Assembly (NCBI GenBank): GCA_963930645.1
Contig: OZ005648.1
Span: forward strand, 249,093,436 to 249,157,435
DNA from: Salticus scenicus
Taxonomy: Eukaryota; Arthropoda; Arachnida; Araneae; Salticidae
Reading direction: 5' to 3'
DNA: 64,000 nucleotides
The notes beneath the pieces were generated by a model. The model searched no databases. It was not told the origin of the DNA and saw only the letters and a program-made list of their open reading frames with translations. This document shows positions 1 through 11,791 of the stretch, in pieces; within the stretch, counting starts at the first letter, position 1; every line of letters starts with the position of its first letter. The translations under genes were made by a program, and so were the position numbers.

Positions 1-862
1 TTTGAGGATGGCTAGAGGTCCTACAGGTGGTCGCCCATGAACTAGTAGGAATGGAGCAACACCCGTTGTAGCGTTAGGCACTTCTCTGTATGCCCATAAC
101 AAGAATGGCAATTGTTTATCCCAGCCTCGACCTTGTGAATTAATTGCATGATGTAGCATGGATTTCATAGTTCCTATCCATCTTTCAACTAAACCATTCG
201 ATTGTGGATAACCTGGAGTGGAAAATTTAGGAACACATCCTAATCGTTTTAAAAACTCTTTTGTCAGCTGTGCGGCAAAATTTCTTCCGTTATCCATTGC
301 AATTACTCGAGGAATTCCAGTTCGTACAAATATTTCTATAAATGCATCACAGGCTGCCTTTGCTGTTAAAGACTTCAGAGGTATTGCTTCCGGCCAACGA
401 CTATGCTGGTCCATAACGCACAGTACATACTGATGGTCACGTGATGACTTTGGCTCTATTGGGCCTAAAATATCGGCGTTAACTACTTGAAATGGGAGTT
501 CTGGTCTTCCAACAGCTTCGATAGGTGTTCTATCGTTTACTTTTTCTTTCCTGCGCATTTGACAATCATGACACGAAGCACATAATTGTTTGACTTCTTT
601 TGGCATTCCTTCCCACCAGAAAGACATTGCAATTCTGTCTCTGGTCTTCTTAGCTGCAAGATGTCCACCAGTAGGAGTTTCATGAGCTAATTTGAAAATG
701 TCCTTTCTTCAGCTTGCCGGTACGACCAATTGAATATATTTCTGTCCGCCTACTTTACCCATATGATATAATAAACCTCTTTCAATCCAGTAACCATTTT
801 TATGTTGCCTAGCTTCTTCGAAGCACCTTTTCAATGTAGGACAGGCTAACTGCTCATCCCTA
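1..862 (-). pseudogene. Gypsy integrase, partial, with one internal stop
   Basis: Integrase inserts retrotransposon cDNA into host DNA. The minus-strand reading starts near 862 in a pre-integrase segment (FRDEQLACPTLKRCFE), passes the HHCC zinc domain (HETPTGGH, then CASCHDC), and enters the catalytic core with the first Asp in ADILGPIEP, the second in AMDNGRNF and the Glu in SNGLVERW. It then reaches LLWAYREVPNATTG and GRPPVGPLAIL, typical of the core's end, at the window edge. A TGA at 709-711 interrupts VVPAS/RKDIFKLAHE in the otherwise open frame; CGA to TGA is the simplest explanation. The upstream linker is in another frame. The chromodomain-side C-terminus is outside the window. Confidence 0.88.
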
Positions 863-1387
863 AACACTTGTGTTTGTGGAACAGGGATATTTTCTTTCAT
901 CCTTACTATCGGTTTCGGTCAATGTCTGTTTAACTACTGAGTTATTAAAGACTTTGGTTTCTGGATGATGCGACTCGCTGTTGTTTAGCTTTGCCTTTCG
1001 GATAGTCTCGTGACTTTCTCCCTCCATACAGAACATACACTTTTCATTATCTTCTGTGAGTGGGGTACTAATTGCCTCATCCCCAAGATAATTGTCGTTT
1101 GAATTATTCTCAGGTACACTGAAGAAGGATTGTTCACCGACTTCATTTATTGTGATTACTTCAACCTCTTCTTCTGAAGAATAGTTTCCGGGAGACCTTC
1201 CCTCCACTTTGAACAAGGACGGTTCATTGTTTTCATCCACTGGGATGATATTAACCTCAACCCCTGAATTTCCAGGATTTCTTCCTTTCACATGGAACAA
1301 GGATTGTTCATCGACTTCTTTCTTCGGGATATTCACTTTATCCCCTAAAGAAATGTTTTCGGGAGACCTTCCCTCCACACTGAACAA
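860..1387 (-). pseudogene. Gypsy pol linker with repeated SLF-VEGRSP-N motif
   Basis: This 175-residue stretch follows the protease in the same frame, separated only by a TAA at 1394-1396, so it was once continuous with it. It has no recognised fold; it contains four imperfect repeats built on a core like SLFxVEGRSPGN separated by acidic spacers. Its end overlaps in a different frame with the pre-integrase segment (709-900), showing a frameshift near 880. In related full-length elements the reverse transcriptase would follow such a linker; here it is missing, which points to an internal deletion. Function unknown. Confidence 0.6.
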
Positions 1388-1393
1388 GGATTG

Positions 1394-2254
1394 TTAATTA
1401 GCTTCTTTTACTGAAGTGATTCCTGTATCATCTCCCAAATAAGAACGCTTTTGTTCCTTCAACCATTCATATACCCTGGGAGTGATTAAAGCTTCCCCAT
1501 GCAGCCCTTCTACTACTGCAGCATGCACTTGAACATATGGAATGATTTCTTCATCTGTATGAAGACTTAGCGGAACTGACACAAGTTGTGCTTCCACTGG
1601 ATTACCTATAGCAGGTCTCAAAAGAATTTTCCCACTTGACTGTAAGCGTTCCTCAGGTACAACTGATTTTCGTAGTACGGTGATTTCTGCACCACTGTCC
1701 ACGATGCCTTGAAATTTTTGGCCTCCGATTCCTAAATCCACTTTCAGAAGCTCGCCATCTTTCTCGTTGACTGGAAATTCCCACTCGAAACAAGCGCTAT
1801 TTAGATTAACACTGACCTTATTAAGGCCCTTACTTTCTTGACTCTTTTTGTTTGTTTTCACGTTAGATGTACTTGCTGAATTCAATTTGGGGCACGATTT
1901 TTTCATATGGCCTTCCTTTCCACACAAATAGCAGGAGAATTTCGGACGAATGTCTCTTTGTTCTTGCTGTGGTTTAGTAAAAACCCTTTTCTCATCTCTA
2001 TTGTTATTTCCGAAATTCGCCCCTTTGGATGGAAGATTCCAATTTTCTTTATGAGAAATTTCTTTCGGTTTTTTATTGAAAGTCATTTTGACATTTTCAT
2101 AATCATCTAATTTACTGGAAATAATATCAGATGACTTAAACAATGACCATTCATCGATGAAATGTTCTTTAATTTCTGGAGGTACTTTCCTTTTAATTTG
2201 ATCTGTAATAATCAAATCATATAATTCTTCAAATGTGTTAACTTCTAATCCCAT
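1394..2254 (-). pseudogene. Gypsy gag C-terminus (zinc knuckle) plus aspartic protease
   Basis: A 286-codon frame. Residues ~1-60 continue the gag capsid-like domain started in the 2271-3002 frame (VNTFEELYDLIITDQIKR). A CCHC zinc knuckle is at about residues 108-121 (C108, C111, H116, C121) and would bind RNA during packaging. The protease active site DSGAEIT is at ~186-192; this enzyme cleaves the polyprotein. The frame ends at an in-frame TAA before the linker. A small insertion with repeated TTCGAAGTTA-like sequence near 2255-2285 shifts it out of frame with the gag N-terminus. Confidence 0.85.
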
Positions 2255-2270
2255 TCGAACTAACTTCGAT

Positions 2271-3002
2271 TTAACTTCGAATCCATTCAGTAAAATAGTT
2301 TTTCAACTCGTAAGCAAAATCTCTCCATGTGATATCAGCTTTTTTAGTATGCTTAATGAAAAGTTGTCGAAATCTTTCAGGAGTAAGTTTATATCTCTTT
2401 AACAATAACTCTTTTACTTTTCCGTAATCATTCGTGATTTCTTCGTCTTCCCGAGCTATAACTTCCGCGATTTCGTATGGCAATAGCCCAATGAGATGAG
2501 AAACCCAATCATCTCTTTTAATTTCGGCACGTTTTGCCTGCCGCTCAAAAAGAACTAAATACAGACTAATTTCGCATGTTTTAGGATCAAAATTTTGTGA
2601 GATGTTATGTAATTTTACGTGCGTTTTCTCAGAAGTTTCATTTGTAATTCCTTTCTTCTCAAGTTCTATTCTTGCATTTTCCAAACGCATTTTTTCCAAT
2701 TCTATTTCTTCTCTTCTTATGCGTTCCTCCATCTCTTCTTTTCTCTTACGTTCCTCTATTTCTTCCCTTCTTATGCGTACCTCCATCTTTTCTTTCCTCT
2801 TACGTTCCTCTATCTCTTCTTTCCTCTTCCGTGCTTCAAGTACGTTCGCTAATGTTTCTTTAACAAATTCTTCATCGTAATTCTTTGAAGCCAAAATAGC
2901 ATCTCTTAACTCATATAACTTTAAATGTTGAGCTCCTTCTACTCCAAGCTCAGTAGCAACTTCTTGCAAATCTTTTTTATTCCCTTTACCCAAAAATGCC
3001 AT
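2271..3002 (-). pseudogene. Gypsy gag N-terminal half with charged coiled-coil
   Basis: The first coding segment of the minus-strand element, starting at an ATG whose codon ends at 3002. Residues 1-50 form a small helical region (DLQEVATELGVEG). Residues ~56-110 are a long Arg/Lys/Glu helix built of near-identical RKRKEEIEERK units, predicted coiled coil. From ~145 the capsid-like domain (FERQAKRAEIKRDDWVSHL, then ELLLKRYKLTPERFRQLF) is typical of arthropod Gypsy gag. The frame closes at FTEWIRS*, and the protein continues in another frame at 2254, so a frameshift broke an original single gag. Confidence 0.85.
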
Positions 3003-4006
3003 CTTCGGATGGATGAAATCAAATCAAGTTCAAATTTTCCGTGAATAAAATAAATTTTCTTATATTTATAATCACAAACCCTATTGTTTTCCCCCTAAGA
3101 ACGCCAGATTTGACATCTTAGTTTTTATCTTAAACAACATTTTCCCCCAAATTAAATAAAATAATCATTAAGTCGGAATGCATACATAAAAGGAGAGAAA
3201 AAAAAAATAATATGTATCGAAATAACAAATTTAAAAAAAATGTTTACACAATCAACTCTTTCATTAAATAAATCAGAATATACTTTATTACCTAACCAGC
3301 TTTCAATAAATTAGAAATAATGTTGCTATAGCAACCTTTAATCAAACTTACTTTTAAACCGAAAAAAAAAAAAAAAAAAAAAAAAAACAATTTCCGATTC
3401 ATTCCTCAAAGTAAAAAAAATAAACAAAACCGGACGTTCACAAGAATAATTTACTAGTTTTTTTACTGAGATATTTCATTAATATTCCAATAATAATAAA
3501 GATAAATCATTATCAACGACTAACAAATAAACAATCATTCAATAAAACAGAACAAATAAATCAAAACGAAACTCTTTGTTTTTTTTTTTTTTTTACAATC
3601 TGCTTTAATGAAACATTTATTTATTCTAAATCACGTGATGAATAAAAAGAACACACAGAAATTAATAACAATGATCTTGAATAGCATAAAAATATATTCT
3701 TTTCACCATTCTTTTTACTATTTTCTGGCTTTTTAAATACAAATAAACAAATATATTTCTATTTTTCATTTTTCAAACACTAGAATTATTATTATTTCAA
3801 CATTACGAAATATTCAATTTCCATTTACCTATTCTTTACCTTGTTGGAATACAAAATCGGAACAAAATATCTAAATGCTTAATCCTAATTATTTAACATA
3901 AAACTTATACAAATATGACTCTTGATGGAACATTAAAAAAAAAAAAAATACCCTTTTTTTTATCACTATCATGAAATAATCCATACATGCACTAGCTATT
4001 TCACAT
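3003..4006 (-). other. Gypsy 1 5' leader, AT-rich, no gene
   Basis: About 1 kb between the primer-binding site and the gag start. It is very AT-rich with several A or T homopolymers (for example 3361-3387, 3581-3592 and 3935-3948). I see no open reading frame or structured RNA in it. Confidence 0.6.
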
Positions 4007-4024
4007 ATCCTGTCGACTGCGCCA
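4007..4024 (-). other. Primer-binding site of Gypsy 1 (tRNA-Ser type)
   Basis: The minus-strand sequence TGGCGCAGTCGACAGGAT lies two bases inside the LTR end. It is the form expected for priming by the 3' end of a tRNA-Ser, as in several arthropod Gypsy elements; the tRNA identity is from general knowledge. Confidence 0.75.
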
Positions 4025-4026
4025 AT

Positions 4027-4841
4027 TGTGGCGACTTATTTTTCGCACCTGGTTCTTTTCTTCCTGTAAACTCATCTTGAGATACATTAAGACACTGATC
4101 ACGCTTTGTTTACTTTTAAAGATTTTACTTTTACTTACGGCACAAACATAAAATACATAACGAACACATGAATTAACATCAAATAAAGTATTTTAAAACA
4201 ACTGTGACGTTTCCACTTCAGGTAGCGTTAAATTGAGACTATCACAACTTGAACATACACTTATTTATTTTTAAAATACAATTAATCGTAATCTTGAGTA
4301 AATATGGGTTCACAGTGAAAGTCGGTGATAAGCCTTACATGAACTAGTAGTTAACAAGTAAGATAAATCTTGAGAGTCGGCCTTCACAAGGCTAAGTATC
4401 AGTTATTAAGTACACTATAAGTTATCTACCGTTACCCGGCAAAGTTCTGACTTCAAAAAGAGAAACTCGAGCCTCGGCTCGCACACAAAACTAAACTCCT
4501 CTCTCTTCTTTCTCTTCCCAAGAAAAGTTGGTTTTTTTGGAGGGGAGTGAAATTGTCCTCTAGGTCTCCAATAGTATCTAGCTGGAGGTGACCCGTTCAT
4601 CTCCCATTTGGCAATTTGTGGCGCCAGGGCGGAGAAATCCGTCGTCTGCAATTCTTCTTCCCACATTTCTTCGGAAGGTGCAACACCCGTCAGGGGCGTA
4701 AACAGGGCGTCTATCCTTTGTTCAGTAGTGTCAAAAAAAGGAGACTTTCTGTCTACTCTGTTTGTGGTTCGAAACATCACACAACATATAGAATGGAACG
4801 CTAGTCCATCTTGACTCACATACGCACACATTGTTGCCACA
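4027..4841 (-). repeat. 5' LTR of Gypsy 1 (~815 bp)
   Basis: On the plus strand the block starts TGTGGCGACTT next to the primer-binding site and ends TTGTTGCCACA, giving TG...CA ends and a short inverted terminus (TGTGGCAAC versus TGTGGCGAC). An AATAAATAA-like minus-strand polyadenylation motif lies near 4262-4272. A minus-strand open frame of 141 codons (4415-4840) fills the GC-richer half of the LTR; it resembles no family I know and is probably not a gene. The partner LTR is outside the window, so the boundaries are judged from the termini only. Confidence 0.75.
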
Positions 4842-5960
4842 CTTTCGTACCAAACTTTTCAGTTCTTGTTTTGGAGTACTCTCGAAATCAGAGGTGCGGC
4901 GTTCACAAATATTTTCATAAAAAAGTGTGGCTAATAATATAAATTAAACATTAAATGTATAATAATAATAAATAACTAGAACTTGTTATTACAATACATA
5001 GTTTTCTTCCAATAAATGTAACATTGTATGTTAGAAATATGACAATAGAAATATGGAATAACCAATGAAATGAAGATATTATAATAATTCACAGCTGTAT
5101 GACAATCCATTTAACCAACAAATATTTCATGAAAATGTATGACAAACTGAAATCAATAGAAAAGGAAATCAATAATTACAAAACTAAAATATTTTATACT
5201 ATATTCATATTTTTATACAATATTTTAATTTGCTTCAAATTGTTTATTATTTCCCTATTTCATTATTTACTTTAATATATTATTTTAATGTGACATTTTG
5301 CTACGAAAAAGATATATAAAACACAAAAGAAATTGGAAGACCCTCAACATGTGTGCACCTAAAATAGATAGATAAATATAAATAGACAGAGATAAATTTA
5401 AAATTATTGTATATATATAAGTAAAAAAAAAATTTATATTAAATGTATCTTTCTTTTAGTCTTTGTAAAATAAAGTAAATATTATTCTATGAATATATAT
5501 ATGCGTGTGTGTGCATTAAAGTTAATGCATGTACTAAGTTGAATATAAGTATTTAAGTTCAACACAATTATTATTATTTTTTTTTTAACATAAGTTCAAT
5601 AAAGTTTTCAATGGGCTTTATTAAAAAACAAATAAATATTTAAGAACTTTTCCCCACGGTCGATTGTATTTCGAAAATCTCTATTTAACATACTTAATAA
5701 CCTTTTACATCCTTATCAAAACAAGCATAGAGCCAACTTTTCTCTTTTAAGGCTGCAGAAACTGGCATTATTTAATAACCCGCCAAGAATTACGACTTCC
5801 TGAAAAATTAAACATTACACGTATATATTTTTTCTTCGTTCGTTGGCTTTTCCCCATATCCCTCTTTAAACTTAAAACGACATTACCTAGCATGAAATAT
5901 ATCTATATGTATATATTTATAACTTACGAAGAAAAAAAAATATCTCAAGACTAAAATGAA
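4842..5960. other. AT-rich interval, nothing recognised
   Basis: Low-complexity AT-rich DNA with short A/T runs and a TG-rich microsatellite stretch near 5495-5515. No coding region, RNA gene or repeat structure was recognised. Confidence 0.5.
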
Positions 5961-5962
5961 AG

Positions 5963-6262
5963 GCGAGAAGTATGGTGGGAGGGTATGGCCAGCTTAATCT
6001 GGTGAAAATTGTGGTGTCAGGCGAAGAGCTGTTTTATGGTCTTACTGCCGCCGGTCCCTGTAGTTTATGACAGGGCGATGACGTTAAGGACTCATAAATT
6101 CCGGATTATTACACAACTACGTACATAATCTGCAGCTAAGTGATAGGGGAGAAGGCGACAGAGCAGTTATTGCCAACCTGAGTTATGAGACAGGGGGTTA
6201 TTATGCACCACAGAATGCGGTACTTTATGCTGTCTTCCCCTCCTCCGTCAAAGCGTTTGTGA
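5963..6262. promoter_or_regulatory. GC-richer repeat-free block, candidate regulatory element
   Basis: About 300 bp with near-balanced base composition inside AT-rich DNA, no long ORF and no similarity to other parts of the window. It holds three K50-homeodomain-type TAATCT/GGATTA words (5995-6000, 6103-6108, 6126-6131) and Hox/Caudal-like TTTATGA and CATAAAT words (6064-6070, 6093-6099). This is compatible with a conserved non-coding enhancer, but motif counts of this size can arise by chance. Conservation cannot be judged from one sequence. Confidence 0.3.
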
Positions 6263-6640
6263 AGCCCCCTTATTTTTATCTGTTTTTGTTATTGTTGAGT
6301 TCAAGTGAAATATGTTGTTTTTAGTGTTGTTCAGGAAAACCGGGAGATATATAAGGATGTTTTGTTATGAAGTTCGAGTTATCTGAAAAGTATATGCAGA
6401 AAAATATTAGATGTATGTAAACGTTTGTGCACAAACATAATTGAAGTATATTTTACACTTCAAATGTACATATTGGAATCGTTTTAAATGACATGATTAT
6501 TTTTAAAATTTAATTTTGTTTAAGTTAAGGAAATTGGTTAATTTTTTTTATTACTTTTGAGGTTGAGTGGATTTTTTGTTGCACTACAGCTACGTAATAG
6601 ACAATTGGTGACGGTCTAAGTTTCATTTTTTAGTTGTAGT

Positions 6641-6680
6641 TCGGAGAGATGCCATCAAAATTTTGATGGCATCTCTCCGA
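6641..6680. repeat. Perfect 40-bp palindrome with following short direct repeats
   Basis: Two 20-base halves meeting at 6660/6661 are exact reverse complements with no spacer. Immediately after it the 13-mer CATCTCTCTATAG-like unit is repeated (6682-6720). It would form a long cruciform or RNA hairpin; no transposon family was recognised. Confidence 0.85.
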
Positions 6681-7006
6681 GCATCTCTCTATAGACATCT
6701 CTCTATAGAGCATCTCTCTAATTTTAATTCCATAACTTAAATTTACAATATATTAATGCAATTGTTTTTCTTTACTTTATTAGAAAAGATGTAGGAAACT
6801 GTTCATTTGGGATAGATATAGGATATTGTTCTTTTTTTAAGTTCCACATGTAATATAATGTGACACTTAAAAGTAGCATTCTTAAAAAAATCAATCCAAT
6901 TTTGGAATTTGAGTGTCAAGTTAAATATAACTGGATTGCTCTTTATCTGGGGCATCAGCTAGACTTGACGAAAAAGTATTGAAGACGTCTATTTTCACAA
7001 AATCTT

Positions 7007-7299
7007 TTAACACGTTCAGCGCCATGTTAGCCATCGGTGGCTGACGCTGAACTTTCCGTTTAGGCCACGTCAGCCACCGGTGTTGACAGTGTGAAATATG
7101 ATATAAAACTAAAAAAATTGTTTTAAGTAATTACCGAAGATTTATTTAAAATTTACTTAATTTTTATTTATTTTAGGATTATATCATTAAGACATTTTAA
7201 TTGATTTTATTGAAACACGGTAAAGATAACACGCTTCTAAGCACGCATGTGGCCTGAATGAGATTTCCTTAAGAATTCGCGTGGCGCTCAACGTGTTAA
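7007..7299. mobile_element. piggyBac-like MITE with TTAA target sites
   Basis: TTAA at 7007-7010 and 7296-7299 flanks inverted termini CACGTTCAGCGCCATG and, from the other side, CACGTTGAGCGCCACG (14 of 16 matching). Inside the left end GGCTGACG and CGTCAGCC form a subterminal hairpin. The TTAA duplication and terminal pattern are those of the piggyBac superfamily. There is no coding capacity in 285 bp, so it was mobilised in trans. Confidence 0.8.
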
Positions 7300-8289
7300 A
7301 CTATTATTTGCCTCTGTATAAGAATTGGGAGCATTAATCGGCTTCAAAATATTAAAATATCTTAATAAAACGCTCTGAAATTTAGTGCATTTGCTGGAAA
7401 AATACGTCGATAAATGTCAGAAAGAAGGCACTGGGATTTTATTATTATTACTATCATTATTATTATTTACAGTTATATTTTTCCCTTATAAAACAAAAAA
7501 ATCAGAAAAAAAAACAACTAGAATTTCAAGCGGCTCAATTAGGTAGATTAATGTCTATATATACCTACACTGTAAATAGAAGTGTCTTAAATTCAGAAAG
7601 AAATGTGTCTGAAATGTCAATTCAGATACATAAATGTCTGAAACACTTACGCATGCAAAATTTCAGACGCATGTGCTATCTTAAATTAAGACACGTAAGT
7701 GTCTTTTTTATAAATGAGCTGAGATAAGTGTCTGAATAAGGCTGATATGTCTGAAATTGGGGGGTTTTGCCTTTTGCCCCCCCCCCCCCAGGGTGGAGCT
7801 GGGGATATTTCGCAAAATCCCGCTTTAATGGGCGTCAGGGTCCTAAAACCAAAGTACTCACCAAAATTTTCGAGTCTATCTCCCATAGAATCGCCACGGC
7901 TGTTGAGTCAGTGAATCAGTGATTTTCCTCTTTTGTTCCCCACCACGCCCCCAAAAGGGGTAAAGGGGGGGCTTTCTCAAAATTCCGTTACAATGGGTTT
8001 TGGACACACGTAAATAAGCCACACACTAAAATTTGTGACCTCAGCTCCTATAGATTTCCATGGACGAATTTAGCGCTAAAAGAGGGAGGGGGGGGGGGTC
8101 GAATTTGGCCCTTCGTAACTCCCCCCCCAAAATCGAAAATCGTAAAAATGAGTTTTTGCAAATACCTTCAAGAAGACGTTTGGCTTTTTTTTTTTTTTTT
8201 GATATCTTTGAGCTATTACTGCTAGAATTTTACTCGAAAATTCATATATTGCTAGATTTCCCCCGGAAAATCCTTTTTACCTCCTCTCC

Positions 8290-9095
8290 CCCTTAAAAAT
8301 CCAAAACTCCAAAATAGCAGAAAATGATTTTTTTGTACTTAAGTCTAGTCTCCCCATCTGCAATTTTTTCATCGTGAAGTAATTTGGAGCCGAGTTATGC
8401 TTATAAAAGTGTTTTTGTCTCCTGCGCCTCCGAAAATCATTTTCCCCCCTTTCGCCCTTTAATAATACAAAATTCCAAAATCGCAGAAAATGATTTTTTT
8501 TTTTTTATGTATTCAAGTCTAGTCTCCCCATCTGCAATTTCTTCACCGTGAAATAATTTGGAGCCGAGTTATGGTTATAAATGTGTTTTTGCCTTCTACA
8601 CCTCCGAAAATCCGATTTTTACCCCCTTCCCCCTTAGAAATCCAAAATTCCAAAATCGCAGAAAGTGATTTTTTTTGTATTCAAGTCTAGTCTCCCCATC
8701 TGCAATTTCTTCACTGTGAAGTAATTTGGAGCCGAGTTATGTTTATAAATTTGTTTTTGCCTTACGCGCCTCCGAAAATCCGATTTTTACCCCCTTCCCC
8801 CCCTAAAACTTCAAAATTCCAAAATCGCAGAAAATGATTTTTTTGTATTCAAGTCTAGTCTCCCATCTGCAATTTCTTCACTGTGAAGTAATTTGGAGCC
8901 GAGTTATACTTATAAATGTATTTTTGCCTTATGCGCCTCCAAAAATCTCATGTTTGCCCCTACCCCCCTAAAAATCCAAAATTCCAAAATCGCAGAAAAT
9001 GATTTTTTTTTATTCAAGTCAAGTCTCCCCATCTGCAATTTCTTCACCGTGAAGTAATTTGGAGCCGAGTTATGCTTATAAAGGTGTTTTTTGCC
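8290..9095. repeat. Tandem array, five copies of ~165-174 bp
   Basis: Each copy contains CCAAAATCGCAGAAAATGAT, then CAAGTCTAGTCTCCCCATC, TTTGGAGCCGAGTTATG and a C-rich stretch. Unit starts are near 8297, 8465, 8640, 8810 and 8975. C-tracts and T-tracts vary most in length. Partial open frames across it are incidental. Confidence 0.85.
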
Positions 9096-9796
9096 TTCTG
9101 CCCCCCCAGAGGGGAACAGGGGGGTATTTCGCAAAATCCCGTCTTAGTGAGCGTCAGAGTCCTAAAACCAACCAGCTCACCAGAAATTGGGACTCTATCT
9201 CCCATAGGATCGCTACAGCCGTGTTGAGTGAGTGAGTGATGAATCAGTGAGTTTACTCTTTTCTATATATAGATGAGTAGTTAACTTATTTAAAATACTT
9301 AGACGCGAAACTTATTCTGTTAAAAGTTAAAAAATAAAGTTAATTTTTATTTAAAGTTCTCCCATGTAATAAAACAAAACAAAACAAAAAAAATATTAAG
9401 ATAAACGAAGCATGTATCTTGTAGCTAAGGAGCGAATTCGTAACTAAACACTCTTAAACAATTTGTGCGTAATTGCTTTTTTTTCGCATTTTAATTATTT
9501 TATGTTCCCTACACTTCAAAATGTAAAAGAACAATTTTTTTGGTTTCATGTACATTTTTTGTTTTCTTGCAAATACCACTTTTAAAAAAATCATTTAAAG
9601 TCTATAGTCTACTACTTTTACATATTTATTACGCATTTTACAAAAAACACTCTAAACGTCTACACATGAAATTTAAGATAATAATATGTATTAATCTTTA
9701 GCTCTTATGGACAGTTTTATTGCAAAGACGTAAAACTTCGATTTGTTTTACGGATACTAAAATATATTTCTTTATACAAACAATATCCAGTGTGAA

Positions 9797-9874
9797 TACC
9801 GATGGCTTGATTGGAAAGACGCTCGACTGTGAATCCATTGATTGTTGGTTCGACTCCCGGCGAGGGCAACGGTA
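9797..9874 (+). ncRNA. tRNA-like / SINE-head sequence
   Basis: A perfect B-box (GGTTCGACTCC, 9847-9857) lies 44 bases after an A-box-like word (TGGCTTGATTGG, 9803-9814), the spacing of a tRNA promoter. Flanking TACCG and CGGTA can pair, but the T-arm pairs poorly and the acceptor register is wrong, so it is not a working tRNA. It is more likely a decayed tRNA-derived SINE head. Confidence 0.35.
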
Positions 9875-10142
9875 ATTGTTTCTGTAAAAATTATTAATGC
9901 TTTTTTTTTAATGCTGTAGGTTATTCTAAAATATTTTTCACAGGTAAACAGTATAACACTCATCTTTTCATTTATTTATTTATGAAAAATATTCACTGTA
10001 GACAGGATCAAAGATGGCGGAATTTCAGACACTTCGTGTGAAGCGATATGTCTTTTAAGACACTTTTTAGCATCTTAAAATTTAACACCCATTTTAGACA
10101 CAATTGTGTCTGAATTTCACACACTTGTATCTACAGTGTAGG

Positions 10143-11790
10143 AATAATTCGTTTTCGTTGGAAAAAGCATTCTTTCATTGTGATCTTAAATCTTATAGTT
10201 TTATTAGAGTTTTAAAATAACATGTTTCTCTCTCTTTCAATTTGTCTAATTCACTATATAGCGCACTTTTTCCTGCGGACTTTACCAGGAAGTCCTATGA
10301 TCCGCAGAACATCCTATAGAAGTTCTAAGGACACAGTGCACTATAAGGTTGTCTTTATGGATTCTTACGTAATTATGTTTACTTAAGTCTAATGTCTCGA
10401 AAATTAGTCATACACTGTTAAAAATGATTGCTCGAAAATGAGTAATTTTATTTCGAAAATTAAAATATACATCTCTTATTTATGAAATATCACATGTTTT
10501 CAAATTAATATTTGTCCTCTTCCTGATTTATTAGAAAATGCTGAACTAAAAGGTGTACTTTAATAGAATTTCTACAAATTTAAACAGGAAGAGTTCAAAC
10601 ACAAAATTTATTCTTTCATATCTCCGGAACTATAATTCATGTCGGTTTCGTAGTGGTTGGCGTAAGAATACATCAGTGATAATCTAAGTTTGGGATATTG
10701 GGATTGACGATCGTCGTTGCCAATTTTTGAGCATGTTAATATACTCAAATATCCTTTAAATGCCGTGTGTTGCTTTACGGCAACATACCCAATTTTGTCT
10801 TCTAAAATACTATTAGAATAATATTGAAGCTCTAGTGCCTAATGTTGCCAATAAATTACATACTAATAGTATTATTAAATCAATTTTCATCATGTAGAGG
10901 CAACACTAGTGTTAAAAATTATTATATGGTAAAGCATTTTGTCCATATTTAGAATTTTATCAAGGAAAAAATAATTATTTCGATTAAAGAGTAATGTTGC
11001 CGATTGGTAACAAATTGCTTTTTAGCCGTAAACCATACTTTAAATAATATATGATTTTTTAAAGTATTTCCCCCATGATTTATTTAAGAAATGAAAGCCA
11101 AAAAACATTTTTAGATTCATTTTTTAAAAAGTCAGACGTTTAAGGGTTAGGGTATAGATAGATACACCTTCAGAAGTCATTTTAAATACTTACATTTTTT
11201 TAAGTTTTATTCTTTTGAATTAGTTCATTTGTATTGTAATATACAAAAGAGCTCGGGAAAAGAGTTTTAAAAAACAAGTAGTAAAAACACCTATGATTTG
11301 CCTAAAAAACTGAGAATTATATAAAATGTAAAATAATAAAAAATAATATTAAAAATTAATTTAAAAACTTTTACTCAGAAAAGTATATTTTAAGATTTGA
11401 ACTACTATTATAAGTTTGTATATGATAGTTTAGGAGCTATGTGCTATCGAACTAATTGTACTGAAAATTTTCTGAAAATTTCGATGTATTTCTAAATTCT
11501 TAACCCCGGAAATTGTACAAATTTTATGATATCTTTATAAAAATAGTTTAAAATTAGAATAATAACGCTGCAAACATGCATGCCAAATTTTATAACTTTT
11601 GAAGTAAGAGTGTAGTAGGTATCACGTTTTGCTGTAAGCCGAATACTGCATAGAAAATGCGAAACAGAGAAAAAGCATAAAACATAATTTGAAACCTAAA
11701 TGCATCAAAATTTTACTTACCAGAGTTTAAAATCCATTTGCTTTATATTTTAATTAATATCATTTAGAAAAAAAAAATACAAACAAATTT
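10143..11790. other. AT-rich interval, nothing recognised
   Basis: No coding frame, tandem array or transposon end was recognised. The sequence is AT-rich with short homopolymers only. Confidence 0.5.
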
Positions 11791-11791
11791 G

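Larger units (their letters stand above)
1..4841 (-). mobile_element. Ty3/Gypsy LTR retrotransposon 1, degenerate, runs off the left edge
   Basis: Read on the minus strand from 4841 leftwards the order is LTR, primer-binding site, ~1-kb leader, gag, aspartic protease, a repetitive linker and integrase. The integrase is cut by the window edge, so the second LTR is not visible. Reverse transcriptase and RNase H, which normally lie between protease and integrase in this family, are absent: the linker runs straight into the zinc-binding start of integrase. The gag-pol reading frame has at least two in-frame stops and two frame changes, so this copy is inactive. Family assignment is firm from integrase and protease motifs; which Gypsy clade it belongs to is not determined. 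Confidence 0.88.
7564..10142. mobile_element. 2.6-kb element with ~36-bp terminal inverted repeats
   Basis: Starts CCTACACTGTAAATAGAAGT and ends with the inverted counterpart (read inwards CCTACACTGTAGATACAAGT); similarity continues through AAATTCAGA for about 36 bp. No transposase was found. The interior has a ~170-bp tandem array (8290-9095), a pair of flanking direct repeats each containing CGCAAAATCCCG and TCTCCCATAG (~7760-7930 and ~9092-9255), and a tRNA-like sequence near the right end. No clear target duplication is visible, so the superfamily is undetermined. Confidence 0.6.

Noticed and set aside
4415..4840. A 141-codon minus-strand open frame filling much of the Gypsy 1 LTR
   Set aside because: It lies wholly in LTR sequence, begins at the LTR edge and resembles no protein family; probably an incidental frame in GC-richer U3/R sequence.
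9797..9874. A functional tRNA gene
   Set aside because: The T-arm has only about three of five pairs and the acceptor register is wrong.
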